This document shows positions 8,440-16,496 of a stretch of 64,000 bases of DNA, in pieces. Position 1 is the stretch's first letter. The number at the start of each line of letters is the position of its first letter. The position numbers and the translations under genes are program-made. The stretch lies in NCBI GenBank assembly GCA_910578215.1, contig CAJTPH010000011.1:1947-65946 (forward strand), in the 5' to 3' direction. The notes beneath the pieces are model-generated. The model saw only the letters and a program-made list of their open reading frames with translations. It was not told the origin of the DNA and ran no database searches. The stretch is from an uncultured Acetatifactor sp. Its GTDB lineage: Bacteria; Bacillota; Clostridia; Lachnospirales; Lachnospiraceae.

Positions 8440-9717
8440 TCAGTAATACATGGCCCCTGTCATATACTTCCCAAAATACAGGATGCCGCAAACCACATGC
8501 CAAAGATAGGCAAGCCATTGGGCCGCAAGAAGAAGCCTTTGCAGCCCCACGCTCTTTTCTCCCCCGCCGCGCGCCCTGCCAAATACCTGCAGCGTCTTCC
8601 GGGAAAGAAGGAGCAGCGAGCCCATATGACAGAAAAACGCCCCGTACATATAGCCCCAGGAAAAATTAAAATCAAACTTGCGAAAGCCCTTCTCATAAAG
8701 CAGAAAGGTTTCCGCCAGCCCCACAAGAAACAGCTGCCACGAAAAACGGTACAGCGTGTCCGTCTTCAGCTCTTTGAAATTCAGAACCAGCACAAGCAGC
8801 GGAAACGCCGCAAGAAGACAGACGGCGAGAGGTATATTGTCACATACGTTTATCCAGACATCTCCAAGGCAAAAGCCCACGCCGCCCTCCACTCCCTCCG
8901 CAGGCACAAAGACACCCCGGTACTGATACAGAAGGTTCAGAAATGTTGGAACAAAGGCAAGACCCAGCTGCACTGTGGGCAGAAAATTGCGAAAGCCCGA
9001 ACGAAACAGACGGTACAGCATGATCAGCCCTGCAGTGCTCACCATAACAAGGGTAAAGCTGGGTTTTGTCATGGTTGCCGCCAGCAGAAACACCGAAAAC
9101 AATATATAGTCCGAAAGCCCCGCCTCTCGGCCCTTCCCCTCGCCGCGAACCGGCTCAGGCCCCTTTTCATACGCCGGCAAAAGCCTTACATACCACAAAA
9201 AGGCAAGGATCGCAAAGGGTCTTGCCGCCATGTATGTCGCATTGTGAAAGGGATTGGGTGAAAATACTCCAAGATAATTGAATTTGATCCCCGGCAGGTA
9301 GATCCCCCTGGGAGGATAGAGCATGGAAATAAAAAACAGAGACACCGCCAGCAAACTCATCCAGACGCCTTCCCACCAGCGGCGCTCTCCGCCCTGTAAA
9401 ACCAGACGGTTAAAGCCTGCCTTTACGATCACAATGGCAAGACTGTTCAAAAGCATAGTGGCAACCGCCACAGACAGCTCCGCGCCCGCAAAAAGATGAA
9501 TAAAAGCAGACAGCTTGAAAAACACAGGGTACGGAAAGCTGTATCCGCTGTCCAAACCCTGCATCTCCAAAATATATGCTTTCATGTCCGACGGGTAATG
9601 CTCGGGAGTCCCCAGCGTCTGTCTGTAAAACAGAACCAGCGTCACGGCAGACACTGCCGCCAGCAAAACCATAAACACTGCCCCGTCAATAATACGATCT
9701 TTTTTTACGCGGCTCAT
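8440..9717 (-). CDS. Multi-pass membrane protein, candidate GT-C glycosyltransferase or polymerase
   Basis: 425 residues with about 10-11 hydrophobic helices. A first outer loop near residues 36-60 contains HYPSDMKAYILEMQ, an acidic, aromatic stretch of the kind found in GT-C enzymes. It lacks the O-antigen-ligase signature seen in the two Wzy-like proteins of this window. AGAGGA ribosome site. It lies between pseC and a membrane-linked GT2. The role is inferred from topology and context only. Confidence 0.6.
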   Translation of the reverse strand: MSRVKKDRIIDGAVFMVLLAAVSAVTLVLFYRQTLGTPEHYPSDMKAYILEMQGLDSGYSFPYPVFFKLSAFIHLFAGAELSVAVATMLLNSLAIVIVKAGFNRLVLQGGERRWWEGVWMSLLAVSLFFISMLYPPRGIYLPGIKFNYLGVFSPNPFHNATYMAARPFAILAFLWYVRLLPAYEKGPEPVRGEGKGREAGLSDYILFSVFLLAATMTKPSFTLVMVSTAGLIMLYRLFRSGFRNFLPTVQLGLAFVPTFLNLLYQYRGVFVPAEGVEGGVGFCLGDVWINVCDNIPLAVCLLAAFPLLVLVLNFKELKTDTLYRFSWQLFLVGLAETFLLYEKGFRKFDFNFSWGYMYGAFFCHMGSLLLLSRKTLQVFGRARGGGEKSVGLQRLLLAAQWLAYLWHVVCGILYFGKYMTGAMYY

Positions 9718-9781
9718 AATTTGTTCCTCTTTAAATCAGAAGCGGCAGGCTGCGGCCTGCGCAGGGCTGCCGCCGCGTCCG

Positions 9782-10975
9782 TTACCTTCTGTAATGAGCG
9801 ATCACCTTCTCCACTGCCCGGATGACATCCTCCACATCCTCATCCGTCAGGGAATAATACAGCGGAAGGCTGCATACCTCATTATAATACTTTTCCGCAT
9901 TGGGGCATAAGCCCCTCTTATAGCCCAGCTTTTCATAATAAGAATGCCAGTATACCGGCAGATAATGAACCTGGGAATAAATGTTTTCCCCGTGAAGGGC
10001 ATCAAAAAATTCCCGTCTGCTGCAGCTTAAGCGCTCGGGCACTATACGCAGGACATACAAATGCCTTGTGGTATCCGACTGGGGAATCTCCTTCTGTACA
10101 AACACTTCCGGCATTTTTGAAAACGCGGCGTCATACCTTGCCACGATCTCCTTCCTGCGGGCGGAAAACATGGCAAGCTTGTCCAGCTGGCTCAGAAGCA
10201 GCGCCGCCTGAAAATCCGTGATGCGATAGTTAAAGCCCAGCTCCACCTGCTCGTTATACCAGAGGGCATCGGAGGGATTGACCATCTCCTCCCGGTTACG
10301 GGTAATCCCGTGGGTGCGCAGGCGCGCCAGCCTGCGGTAAAGCCGCTCATCATTGGTTGTAACGGCGCCGCCCTCTCCGCCGGTAACCGTCTTCACGGGA
10401 TGAAAGCTGAAGCACGTCATGTCCGCAAGACTGCCTACCGGAGCGCCGTTATAGCGCGTGCCTATAGCATGGGCCGCGTCCTCGATCAGGCAGAGTCCGT
10501 GCTTCTCGCAGATTCTTCTGATTTCTTCATGCTCCACCGCCTGCCCGGTAAAATCCACCGCCACAATCCCCTTTGTCCGGGGCGTTATCAGCCTTTCCAC
10601 AGATGCCGGATCGATATTGTAGGTCTCCGGGTCGATATCCGCAAACACAGGCTTCGCCCCGCAGTAAAGAATACAGTTTGCCGACGCCGCAAAGGTAATG
10701 GAACTGACAATGACCTCATCCCCTTCGCCAAAGCCCGCGGCGATCGCCGCGAGATGCAGTGCCGCCGTACCGTTGCAGACCGCCGCCGCATACCTTGCCC
10801 CCGTTTCCCGGCAAAGCCTCTCCTCAAGCTCCCTGATCCTGGGTCCGCCGGTCAGCTCGTCGCTTTTCAGGGTTTCCACCACCGCCGCAATATCCGCGTC
10901 GTCTATATACTGCCTGCCATAGCTCAAGGGCCTTTCCCTGACAGGCTTCCCGCCAAAAACTGCCAACTGCTCCAT
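9782..10975 (-). CDS. pseC: PseC-like UDP-4-keto-6-deoxy-AltNAc aminotransferase
   Basis: 397 residues of the DegT/DnrJ family. VCNGTAALHLA is near residue 67, IEDAAHAIG near 164, and the PLP lysine is in SFHPVKTVTGGEGG (about K195), followed by LRTHGITR. This SFHPVK...GGEGG...HGITR series is characteristic of PseC. PseC aminates the PseB product at C4 to give UDP-4-amino-4,6-dideoxy-beta-L-AltNAc, the second step towards pseudaminic acid. PseB is encoded two genes upstream in the same operon. PseG, PseI and PseF are not seen nearby, so the amino sugar may be used directly or the rest of the pathway may lie outside the window. Confidence 0.85.
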   Translation of the reverse strand: MEQLAVFGGKPVRERPLSYGRQYIDDADIAAVVETLKSDELTGGPRIRELEERLCRETGARYAAAVCNGTAALHLAAIAAGFGEGDEVIVSSITFAASANCILYCGAKPVFADIDPETYNIDPASVERLITPRTKGIVAVDFTGQAVEHEEIRRICEKHGLCLIEDAAHAIGTRYNGAPVGSLADMTCFSFHPVKTVTGGEGGAVTTNDERLYRRLARLRTHGITRNREEMVNPSDALWYNEQVELGFNYRITDFQAALLLSQLDKLAMFSARRKEIVARYDAAFSKMPEVFVQKEIPQSDTTRHLYVLRIVPERLSCSRREFFDALHGENIYSQVHYLPVYWHSYYEKLGYKRGLCPNAEKYYNEVCSLPLYYSLTDEDVEDVIRAVEKVIAHYRR

Positions 10976-11058
10976 ATTTTTTCTCCATTCCGGTTCCTTT
11001 CCGATACTTCCGGACTGCCGCCTGCGGCAATTGGGGTACGCTCTCAGAACTCCGGCGC

Positions 11059-12474
11059 CTATATGCTCTCCACTCCGAACAGAACCGCCCCCAGCACCCT
11101 TACCTTACATGCGGACAGCTTGACACATGCCTGCGCAATGGTCTTCTTCATGGTTGCGTCCTGCCTGGCCGCCAGCACCACCATGTCTGCGTCAAAGGCC
11201 GCCTTCGCCGCAGCCGGCTCAACGATAATATTGCCTGCCGCCACCGCCTTATACCTTTCCGGAAGCGCATTTCCCACCTGCTTCGTAAAAGCCCTCAGCT
11301 CGTTTTCCTTAATGTCGCCCACAAAGGCTATCGTGCCCTTCTCACACTGCATGGCGCCAAGTATTCTTTCCAGCGAGAGCGCCAAAGCCTCCACACGGCT
11401 GTCATATTCCGAATCCCTGACTGCAACACCGAATATTCTGCAGATCAATCTGTCTATTGCGTTTTTCTTTTTCCCTGACGGCACGGGCAGCTCCGCCAGA
11501 ACATCCATACCATGCCCGATTTCTTCCGCGCTCTTTAATCTGCCGGAAAGCATGTACTGCACAAATAAGACGCCCGCGCTCAAAAAACCGCCCAATACTG
11601 TCGCAAGTATAATCCACTTTATGCCGTTCTTAACCGCAGCGCCCATATCCACGATGGGCTTTTCAATATCCTCTTCCCTTTTCTTCCACTCGCGGTACTC
11701 CTCATTAAGCCCGTAGACATTTCGCATTAATTCCTTTTCTCTGGCTTGCTGATTCACCTGATACTGCTCCCGGTCCGCATTGATCTGCGCATGGGCCGCA
11801 ACATCGGACACCTTCACCGAATGCTCTCCCAGGGAGGACTCTATAAATTCCTGTCTTGTTAAAAAGGCCTCTCCGGCAACCTTCAGCAGCTCGTCACAGT
11901 GCTCCTTTGTATCCGCTATGACATGGATCGTGATGGAATATCTGTTGGCATCGATATCCGCCCACAGCACCTCTTTTAAATATTTCAGCTCACCCACGTC
12001 AAAGGTAAGCTTCCCCATTACATCCAAGTAAAAACCGCCCGTATAGTAATCATAATACGCATAGGTGATCTTATATGCCGGATTCTCATTCTGGATACTG
12101 CTTCCCGGCAGAACCTGATAATCCGTGTCTATATAGAGATTCGTGGAAGCCACCCATTCATTATGAGGATCTATCTTCATCAGCACGGATTTATCATTAT
12201 ATTCCGTCTGAAGCGTCAGATTTCTCTGATTCTCGTCCATTCTCCGCTCCAGAGCCTCTCCCTCCGCCTCATAGCTTGCCAATGTATCCCTGTATTCGGC
12301 GTTCAGTTCTTCCATTTTTTCTTCGTCATAAAGTCCCTGGATATTCATGGCAAGCTTAGTGCCGCCTATCGCCACAGCCGCCACTGCCGCCACAACCAGC
12401 AGCGTCCTCCACCTCTGACATACCTTAAACAAAAGAGTACCTAAGTTGATTTCATCTTCGTATTGATTGTCCAA
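11059..12474 (-). CDS. Wzz/CpsC-type chain-length protein with a degenerate BY-kinase-like tail
   Basis: 471 residues. The start is a TTG (12474-12472) with AAGGAGG 10 nt upstream; no in-frame ATG fits better. The N-terminus EDEINLGTLLFKV plus a membrane helix (about 25-50) is the Wzz/CpsC pattern. An external coiled region follows, then a second helix near 265-290. The remaining roughly 180 cytosolic residues contain GTIAFVGDIKENELRAF and ADMVVLAARQDATMKKT. These echo the strands of a CpsD-type tyrosine kinase but lack a Walker A lysine motif and a tyrosine-rich tail. I infer a chain-length regulator fused to a non-catalytic kinase-like domain. It is the second gene after the pseB promoter and is preceded by the 71-bp repeat array. 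Confidence 0.8.
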   Translation of the reverse strand: MDNQYEDEINLGTLLFKVCQRWRTLLVVAAVAAVAIGGTKLAMNIQGLYDEEKMEELNAEYRDTLASYEAEGEALERRMDENQRNLTLQTEYNDKSVLMKIDPHNEWVASTNLYIDTDYQVLPGSSIQNENPAYKITYAYYDYYTGGFYLDVMGKLTFDVGELKYLKEVLWADIDANRYSITIHVIADTKEHCDELLKVAGEAFLTRQEFIESSLGEHSVKVSDVAAHAQINADREQYQVNQQAREKELMRNVYGLNEEYREWKKREEDIEKPIVDMGAAVKNGIKWIILATVLGGFLSAGVLFVQYMLSGRLKSAEEIGHGMDVLAELPVPSGKKKNAIDRLICRIFGVAVRDSEYDSRVEALALSLERILGAMQCEKGTIAFVGDIKENELRAFTKQVGNALPERYKAVAAGNIIVEPAAAKAAFDADMVVLAARQDATMKKTIAQACVKLSACKVRVLGAVLFGVESI

Positions 12475-12490
12475 AGTACCATATCCTCCT

Positions 12491-12815
12491 TATACCATAA
12501 TGTCATGCGCTTCAGCGCATATGGAATTAATAGTTGACACAATGTCCTCTTGTGTCAACATTATACCATAATCTCATGCGCTTCAGCGCATATGGAATCA
12601 ATAGTTGACACAATGTCCTCTTGTGTCAACATTATACCATAATCTCATGCGCTTCAGCGCACATGGAATCAATAGTTGACACAATGTCCTCTTGTGTCAA
12701 CATTATACCATAATTCATGCGCTTCAGCGCATATAGAATCAAAAGTTGACACAATGACCTTTTGTGTCAATATTATACCATAATCTCATGCGCTTCATTG
12801 CACCTGGAATCAGAA
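12491..12815. repeat. 71-bp tandem repeat array (about 4.5 copies) with two hairpins per unit
   Basis: Units begin at 12491, 12562, 12633, 12704 and 12774; the fourth unit lacks one base and the fifth is partial and diverged. Each full unit holds a 9-bp inverted repeat, TTGACACAA with TTGTGTCAA separated by 7 nt, and a 6-bp one, ATGCGC-TTCA-GCGCAT. On the minus strand each unit also contains a perfect TATAAT box 1 nt before TTGACA. No well-placed -35 box precedes that TATAAT, so promoter activity is uncertain. The array fills the gap between pseB and the chain-length gene and would be transcribed as a string of hairpins. Confidence 0.9.
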
Positions 12816-12872
12816 GCCGTCACGTACAAATGATACAACAACGCGGTGTAAAACACAAGAAAATATTTAAAG

Positions 12873-13871
12873 TCATTTATCCTCAAGCTCCACCGTTTTC
12901 AACAGCTCCCTGATCTGCTCCACGCTCAGCCATTCCGAATTATTCCCTGAGCTGTATGAAAAGCCCTCCGGCACAAGCCTGCCGGCAGGCTTGACCTTAC
13001 GGCTTTCGCTCCAGACCATCTGCGGATATATGATATAGTGATTGTCATATTCATAGGTTCTGGGCGAGTCCTCCGAGGTAACCATTATCTCATGCAGCTT
13101 CTCCCCCTCACGAATGCCGACCTCCGGCATTTTGCATCCCGGAAGCATGGCCTCTGCCAGGTCCGTTACCTTAAAGGAAGGAATTTTTGAGATGAAGGTC
13201 TCTCCCCCTCTTGCCTCCTCCAAAGCCTTAATAACCAATTCCACTCCCTGCTCCAGGCTGATCCAGAACCTCGTCATGCGATAATCCGTAATGGGAAGCT
13301 CTGATGCCCCGTTCTCGATAATATTTTGAAAGAACGGGATAACCGATCCCCTGCTTCCCGCCACATTGCCGTAGCGCACAATGGAAAAGCAGGTGTCCTT
13401 GCTGCCCGCATAGGCATTGGCGGCAATAAACAGCTTATCGGACACAAGCTTTGTCCCGCCGTACAAATTCACCGGATTCACCGCCTTGTCCGTAGACAAA
13501 GCCACGACCTTTTTAATTCCTTTATCCAATGCCGCATCGATGACATTCTGGGCGCCGTTGATATTCGTCTTGATTGCCTCCGCCGGGTTATACTCACAGG
13601 CAGGCACCTGCTTCAGCGCCGCGGCGTGTATGACATAATCAACCCCCTCAAACGCGCGGGCCAGCCTGTCCCTGTCGCGAACATCCCCTATAAAAAAGCG
13701 AAGCTTATCTTTATACTTCGCAAATTCATTCTGCATGATAAACTGCTTAAACTCATCCCTGGAATAAATGACAATTTTTTTTGGTTCGTAGCGGTCCAGC
13801 ACATATTTTGTAAACGCCTTGCCAAAGGTGCCTGTCCCACCGGTAATTAATATAGATTTGTTATTCAACAT
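12873..13871 (-). CDS. pseB: PseB, UDP-GlcNAc 4,6-dehydratase (C5-inverting)
   Basis: 332 residues, an extended short-chain dehydrogenase. The NADP-binding GGTGTFGKAF is at about 11-20. The catalytic block STDKAVNPVNLYGGTK (about 126-141) carries Asp128, Lys129 and Tyr137. The tyrosine marks the inverting PseB/FlaA1 class, in contrast to the methionine-containing enzyme encoded at 29770-30978. PseB makes UDP-2-acetamido-2,6-dideoxy-beta-L-arabino-hexos-4-ulose, the substrate of PseC. It is the first gene after a strong promoter and has a GAGAGG ribosome site. It heads the leftward operon. Confidence 0.92.
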   Translation of the reverse strand: MLNNKSILITGGTGTFGKAFTKYVLDRYEPKKIVIYSRDEFKQFIMQNEFAKYKDKLRFFIGDVRDRDRLARAFEGVDYVIHAAALKQVPACEYNPAEAIKTNINGAQNVIDAALDKGIKKVVALSTDKAVNPVNLYGGTKLVSDKLFIAANAYAGSKDTCFSIVRYGNVAGSRGSVIPFFQNIIENGASELPITDYRMTRFWISLEQGVELVIKALEEARGGETFISKIPSFKVTDLAEAMLPGCKMPEVGIREGEKLHEIMVTSEDSPRTYEYDNHYIIYPQMVWSESRKVKPAGRLVPEGFSYSSGNNSEWLSVEQIRELLKTVELEDK

Positions 13872-13933
13872 ATGTCAGCCTCTCTTTCATAAATCGATCC
13901 ACAGATTTTCCCAAGATGCAAAAATTTTTCCAA

Positions 13934-13962
13934 ATTATAGCATACAATAATAAAAAAGGCAA
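13934..13962 (-). promoter_or_regulatory. Strong sigma-A-type promoter of the pseB operon
   Basis: On the minus strand: -35 TTGCCT (13962-13957), a 17-nt spacer, -10 TATAAT (13939-13934) with an extended TGC just before it. Transcription would start near 13927, about 55 nt before the pseB ATG. Confidence 0.8.
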
Positions 13963-14166
13963 TTCCGCATCTAAAACATTTCTCGCTTTTCTGACGGGCT
14001 TTTTTTATCCGAGCATAATATGCCTTAGCTTTACATTACCGTATTCGCCATACATTGGTCCGTCAATATATTCTACGCCTTTCCTTTCAACAATACTCAT
14101 TTATTAAAATTCTGCCCGCAAACAAATACTCGAAATTTGCCGCCGGCTTTTCAGGATTTTATCAAA
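13963..14166. other. Intergenic region between the two leftward operons
   Basis: About 200 bp with no convincing gene. A 31-codon open frame on the minus strand (14100-14005) lacks a good ribosome site and resembles nothing I recognise. No classic hairpin-plus-T-run terminator for the upstream operon was found, so read-through from operon 2 into pseB is possible. Confidence 0.5.
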
Positions 14167-15402
14167 TTATATTTTCTGCTTTCCATTCCTTCCGCTTCCT
14201 TTCGCAGAGCTTAGTCTACCTTTTCTGTATAACATCATATACAGCACCCAATGCCAGGGCTGAGTATATTTTTTCATGGCATAGGCTATTCCCCGTTGAA
14301 AATAGTCTTCAAAAAACGCCGCCCGCTCAGGGTGCTCAGGCGCAGACCTAAAATAGCTGACATTATATCTTAATGCCTTCTCCGGCTCATATTGCCTGTA
14401 GTGAAATGACGCGCAGGACATATCAAATAAGCGCTTTCCCTTTTCCGAGTTTATCAATACCAAGGATGTGCCTTTACGATGGCTCATGGTCTTATCCAGC
14501 TTCTTTATCCCCCAGAAATCGGCTATTGTTATATCAGTATGAATTCGCTCCCCTTTGAACCTGCATTCATGGCATGAAGGCCGCAAATATATATTTTCCA
14601 GAAATCCATTCATAAATTTATCAAAAAACGCCGGAATATGTGTCCTTGTTCTTTTGGCAAAAAACGTTCTGGTTCCTGATTGCAGCCCGCTGGAATGCCA
14701 TCCCGCGTCCTTGATCCGAAAGCTGATATTTTGAAACGTGTCATGATATTTATCTTCCAAAAAGCCAACCCAGTCTCTGAAAACCTTCGGCGAAGGCACT
14801 CCATGACATATAAAATCGCATAAATATAAATTATCATATGGCCGAGCCAGATAGCCGTGTATCGCCTCACATTCGCAGGGCGTTCCGGCAAACAATACCA
14901 GGCTTCCCTTTTTAAGAGCTTCTTCTATTTCTTTAAAAACATTCCCTAATGTGCTTTGAACATATTTTGACTTACGCAAGCGCTGCAGATCCTCCCTGCT
15001 GCGTACACCTTGATGAAATACCTCCGCTTTCTGATTGACAGCGCATCCGTAAACCACCCCCCCCATTTCAATAATTCTCTCCGCAAAAAGCGAAAACGCT
15101 CCCCCCGATGAGCTTTGCCCCAAAATGGCTTCGTCAGTATGCCATCCGCCATATGCAAGAGGAAACTGTTTTTTTAAACCGCTCTTTGAATAACCCTGGT
15201 CCTGATTCGATTTCTCGCAGGGGCAGGACCTGGTACAGCGCTCACATTGAACGCAGCGCTCCGCATTCACCTCCGGATAAAGAAATCCCTCCTCATCCTC
15301 CTTCATTTCTATACAATGGTTAGGGCACACGGCCGCGCAGGCCCCACATCCGCAGCATGACTCTTTATTACTGCGGGATTTTTGATTTTGTATTTTAATC
15401 AT
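14167..15402 (-). CDS. Ferredoxin-domain protein of the F420-hydrogenase beta-subunit (FrhB-like) family
   Basis: 411 residues. The N-terminus has two 4Fe-4S motifs, CCGCGACAAVCP (about 16-27) and CVQCERCTRSCP (about 51-62). They are followed by an FrhB-like domain with the conserved GGVVYGCAV and LFAGTPCECEAI segments. Proteins of this family sit next to polysaccharide pyruvyl transferases in many Firmicute exopolysaccharide loci, as here, where the genes overlap by 8 bp. A redox role on a sugar or cofactor is assumed but not established. An 8-base G tract encodes the MGGV segment; it is in frame, so the gene is intact here. Confidence 0.8.
   Translation of the reverse strand: MIKIQNQKSRSNKESCCGCGACAAVCPNHCIEMKEDEEGFLYPEVNAERCVQCERCTRSCPCEKSNQDQGYSKSGLKKQFPLAYGGWHTDEAILGQSSSGGAFSLFAERIIEMGGVVYGCAVNQKAEVFHQGVRSREDLQRLRKSKYVQSTLGNVFKEIEEALKKGSLVLFAGTPCECEAIHGYLARPYDNLYLCDFICHGVPSPKVFRDWVGFLEDKYHDTFQNISFRIKDAGWHSSGLQSGTRTFFAKRTRTHIPAFFDKFMNGFLENIYLRPSCHECRFKGERIHTDITIADFWGIKKLDKTMSHRKGTSLVLINSEKGKRLFDMSCASFHYRQYEPEKALRYNVSYFRSAPEHPERAAFFEDYFQRGIAYAMKKYTQPWHWVLYMMLYRKGRLSSAKGSGRNGKQKI
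15057..15064 (-). repeat. G8 tract in the FrhB-like gene
   Basis: Eight C on the plus strand. It is in frame within the conserved GGVVYG segment, so the captured state is full length. A one-base slip would truncate the protein. Confidence 0.9.
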
Positions 15403-16483
15403 AGCTATCCGGGATATTCTCCTTTAAATACTTAAGAGCGGCTTCTCTTTCCTTCATTATGGCCCCTCGCGCATATGCCTTGTCATAAGCGGCATGCAGC
15501 ACGGGAGACTTTTCCGGGTCCTGTATATTAAAAAGCTCAATGATATTATTCATTCGCTCCCGAAAACGTTTACATTTAACAAGATACAGCTCTTTCTCAA
15601 AAATCAGTGAAAAAATAATTCCGTGGTACGAGTTAGTGCATACATAATCAGCGCCTTTAAAAAATCCCACAAATTCGGACGGGTCAATATCGATATACAG
15701 TTTATCGACCCCTTGTCTTTTATAGCCATACCTGCTGATTTCAATGACCCTTTTCCCGGTTTTTTTCTTCAAATATTCCGCCACCTTATATATTCTTTCG
15801 TCAAACTGCATCATATAGATAAGGATGTAATCCTTTTCCGAGCGGTCAACTTTATAAACTCTGCTCCAGTCATCCTCATTCAAAAGAAATACAGGATCTA
15901 TCAACCTGGTCACTGAACAGCCGGCAGCCTTTTCACATTGCACGCCGGATAATCGTTCCCTCACGGAAACGCTTCTGAATTCGGGAAAATATCTTTTGAT
16001 TCTTTTTTGTTGAAATGCCGTTAACCGATCCTCTCCAAAGCTGGCGGCATATGACATTTTTACAGAATCCTTTTCCGCAAAGCCAAGGTAATAAGCCCTG
16101 TCAAACCCAAACGTAATTTGAGCGTTCCAAATCTGATCGCCGCCTGCAATATAATGCGTACATCCGGGAGGATTCTTCCGAAGTGCCGAATATGTATAAT
16201 ACTTCCGGGATAAAACCATCCTGTCCGAGCACCACCTCTTAACTCTGGCATATCTTGATAATCTTTTTCTGAAGGTAGTGATGCCTACCACTGCTTCACG
16301 AGGATTGCCTGTAACAGGAAAAAGCCTGATTACATCGCATAATACAATGAACGGATTCCTATAATTGATCATTACGGAATCCGCCCCACATTGTTCACGC
16401 AAAAATCTTTGAAGGGCATATGCCTGTAATACTCCCCCAAAATTATTTACAAAATGAAATGTAATGATGCCAACCTTTTTCAT
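15395..16483 (-). CDS. Polysaccharide pyruvyl transferase family protein
   Basis: 362 residues. The N-terminus VGIITFHFVNNFGGVLQAYAL is cut short in this quotation only by length; the pattern TFHFVNNFGGVLQAYA is the family hallmark. Other conserved blocks are AGGDQIWN (about 115) and TNSYHGIIFSL near residue 285. The family includes CsaB and ExoV/CpsH-type enzymes that add ketal-linked pyruvate from PEP to a sugar, giving the polymer a negative charge. Its partner gene encodes an FrhB-like protein. The ribosome site AAAGGA supports the ATG. The acceptor sugar is unknown. Confidence 0.85.
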   Translation of the reverse strand: MKKVGIITFHFVNNFGGVLQAYALQRFLREQCGADSVMINYRNPFIVLCDVIRLFPVTGNPREAVVGITTFRKRLSRYARVKRWCSDRMVLSRKYYTYSALRKNPPGCTHYIAGGDQIWNAQITFGFDRAYYLGFAEKDSVKMSYAASFGEDRLTAFQQKRIKRYFPEFRSVSVRERLSGVQCEKAAGCSVTRLIDPVFLLNEDDWSRVYKVDRSEKDYILIYMMQFDERIYKVAEYLKKKTGKRVIEISRYGYKRQGVDKLYIDIDPSEFVGFFKGADYVCTNSYHGIIFSLIFEKELYLVKCKRFRERMNNIIELFNIQDPEKSPVLHAAYDKAYARGAIMKEREAALKYLKENIPDSYD

Positions 16484-16496
16484 CCTTTGTTTTCCT

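Noticed and set aside
10310..11716. 468-codon plus-strand open frame
   Set aside because: Spans antisense to pseC and the chain-length gene, both of which have strong family motifs.
12491..12780. Array of promoters (TTGACA and TATAAT in each unit)
   Set aside because: The TATAAT lies 1 nt before TTGACA, the reverse of promoter order, and no -35 box is found 16-18 nt upstream of it.
12491..12815. CRISPR array
   Set aside because: Units are tandem copies of the full 71 bp with no variable spacers, and no cas gene is nearby.
14005..14100. 31-codon gene between the two leftward operons
   Set aside because: No good ribosome site, no recognisable family, and it overlaps the region leading to the pseB promoter.
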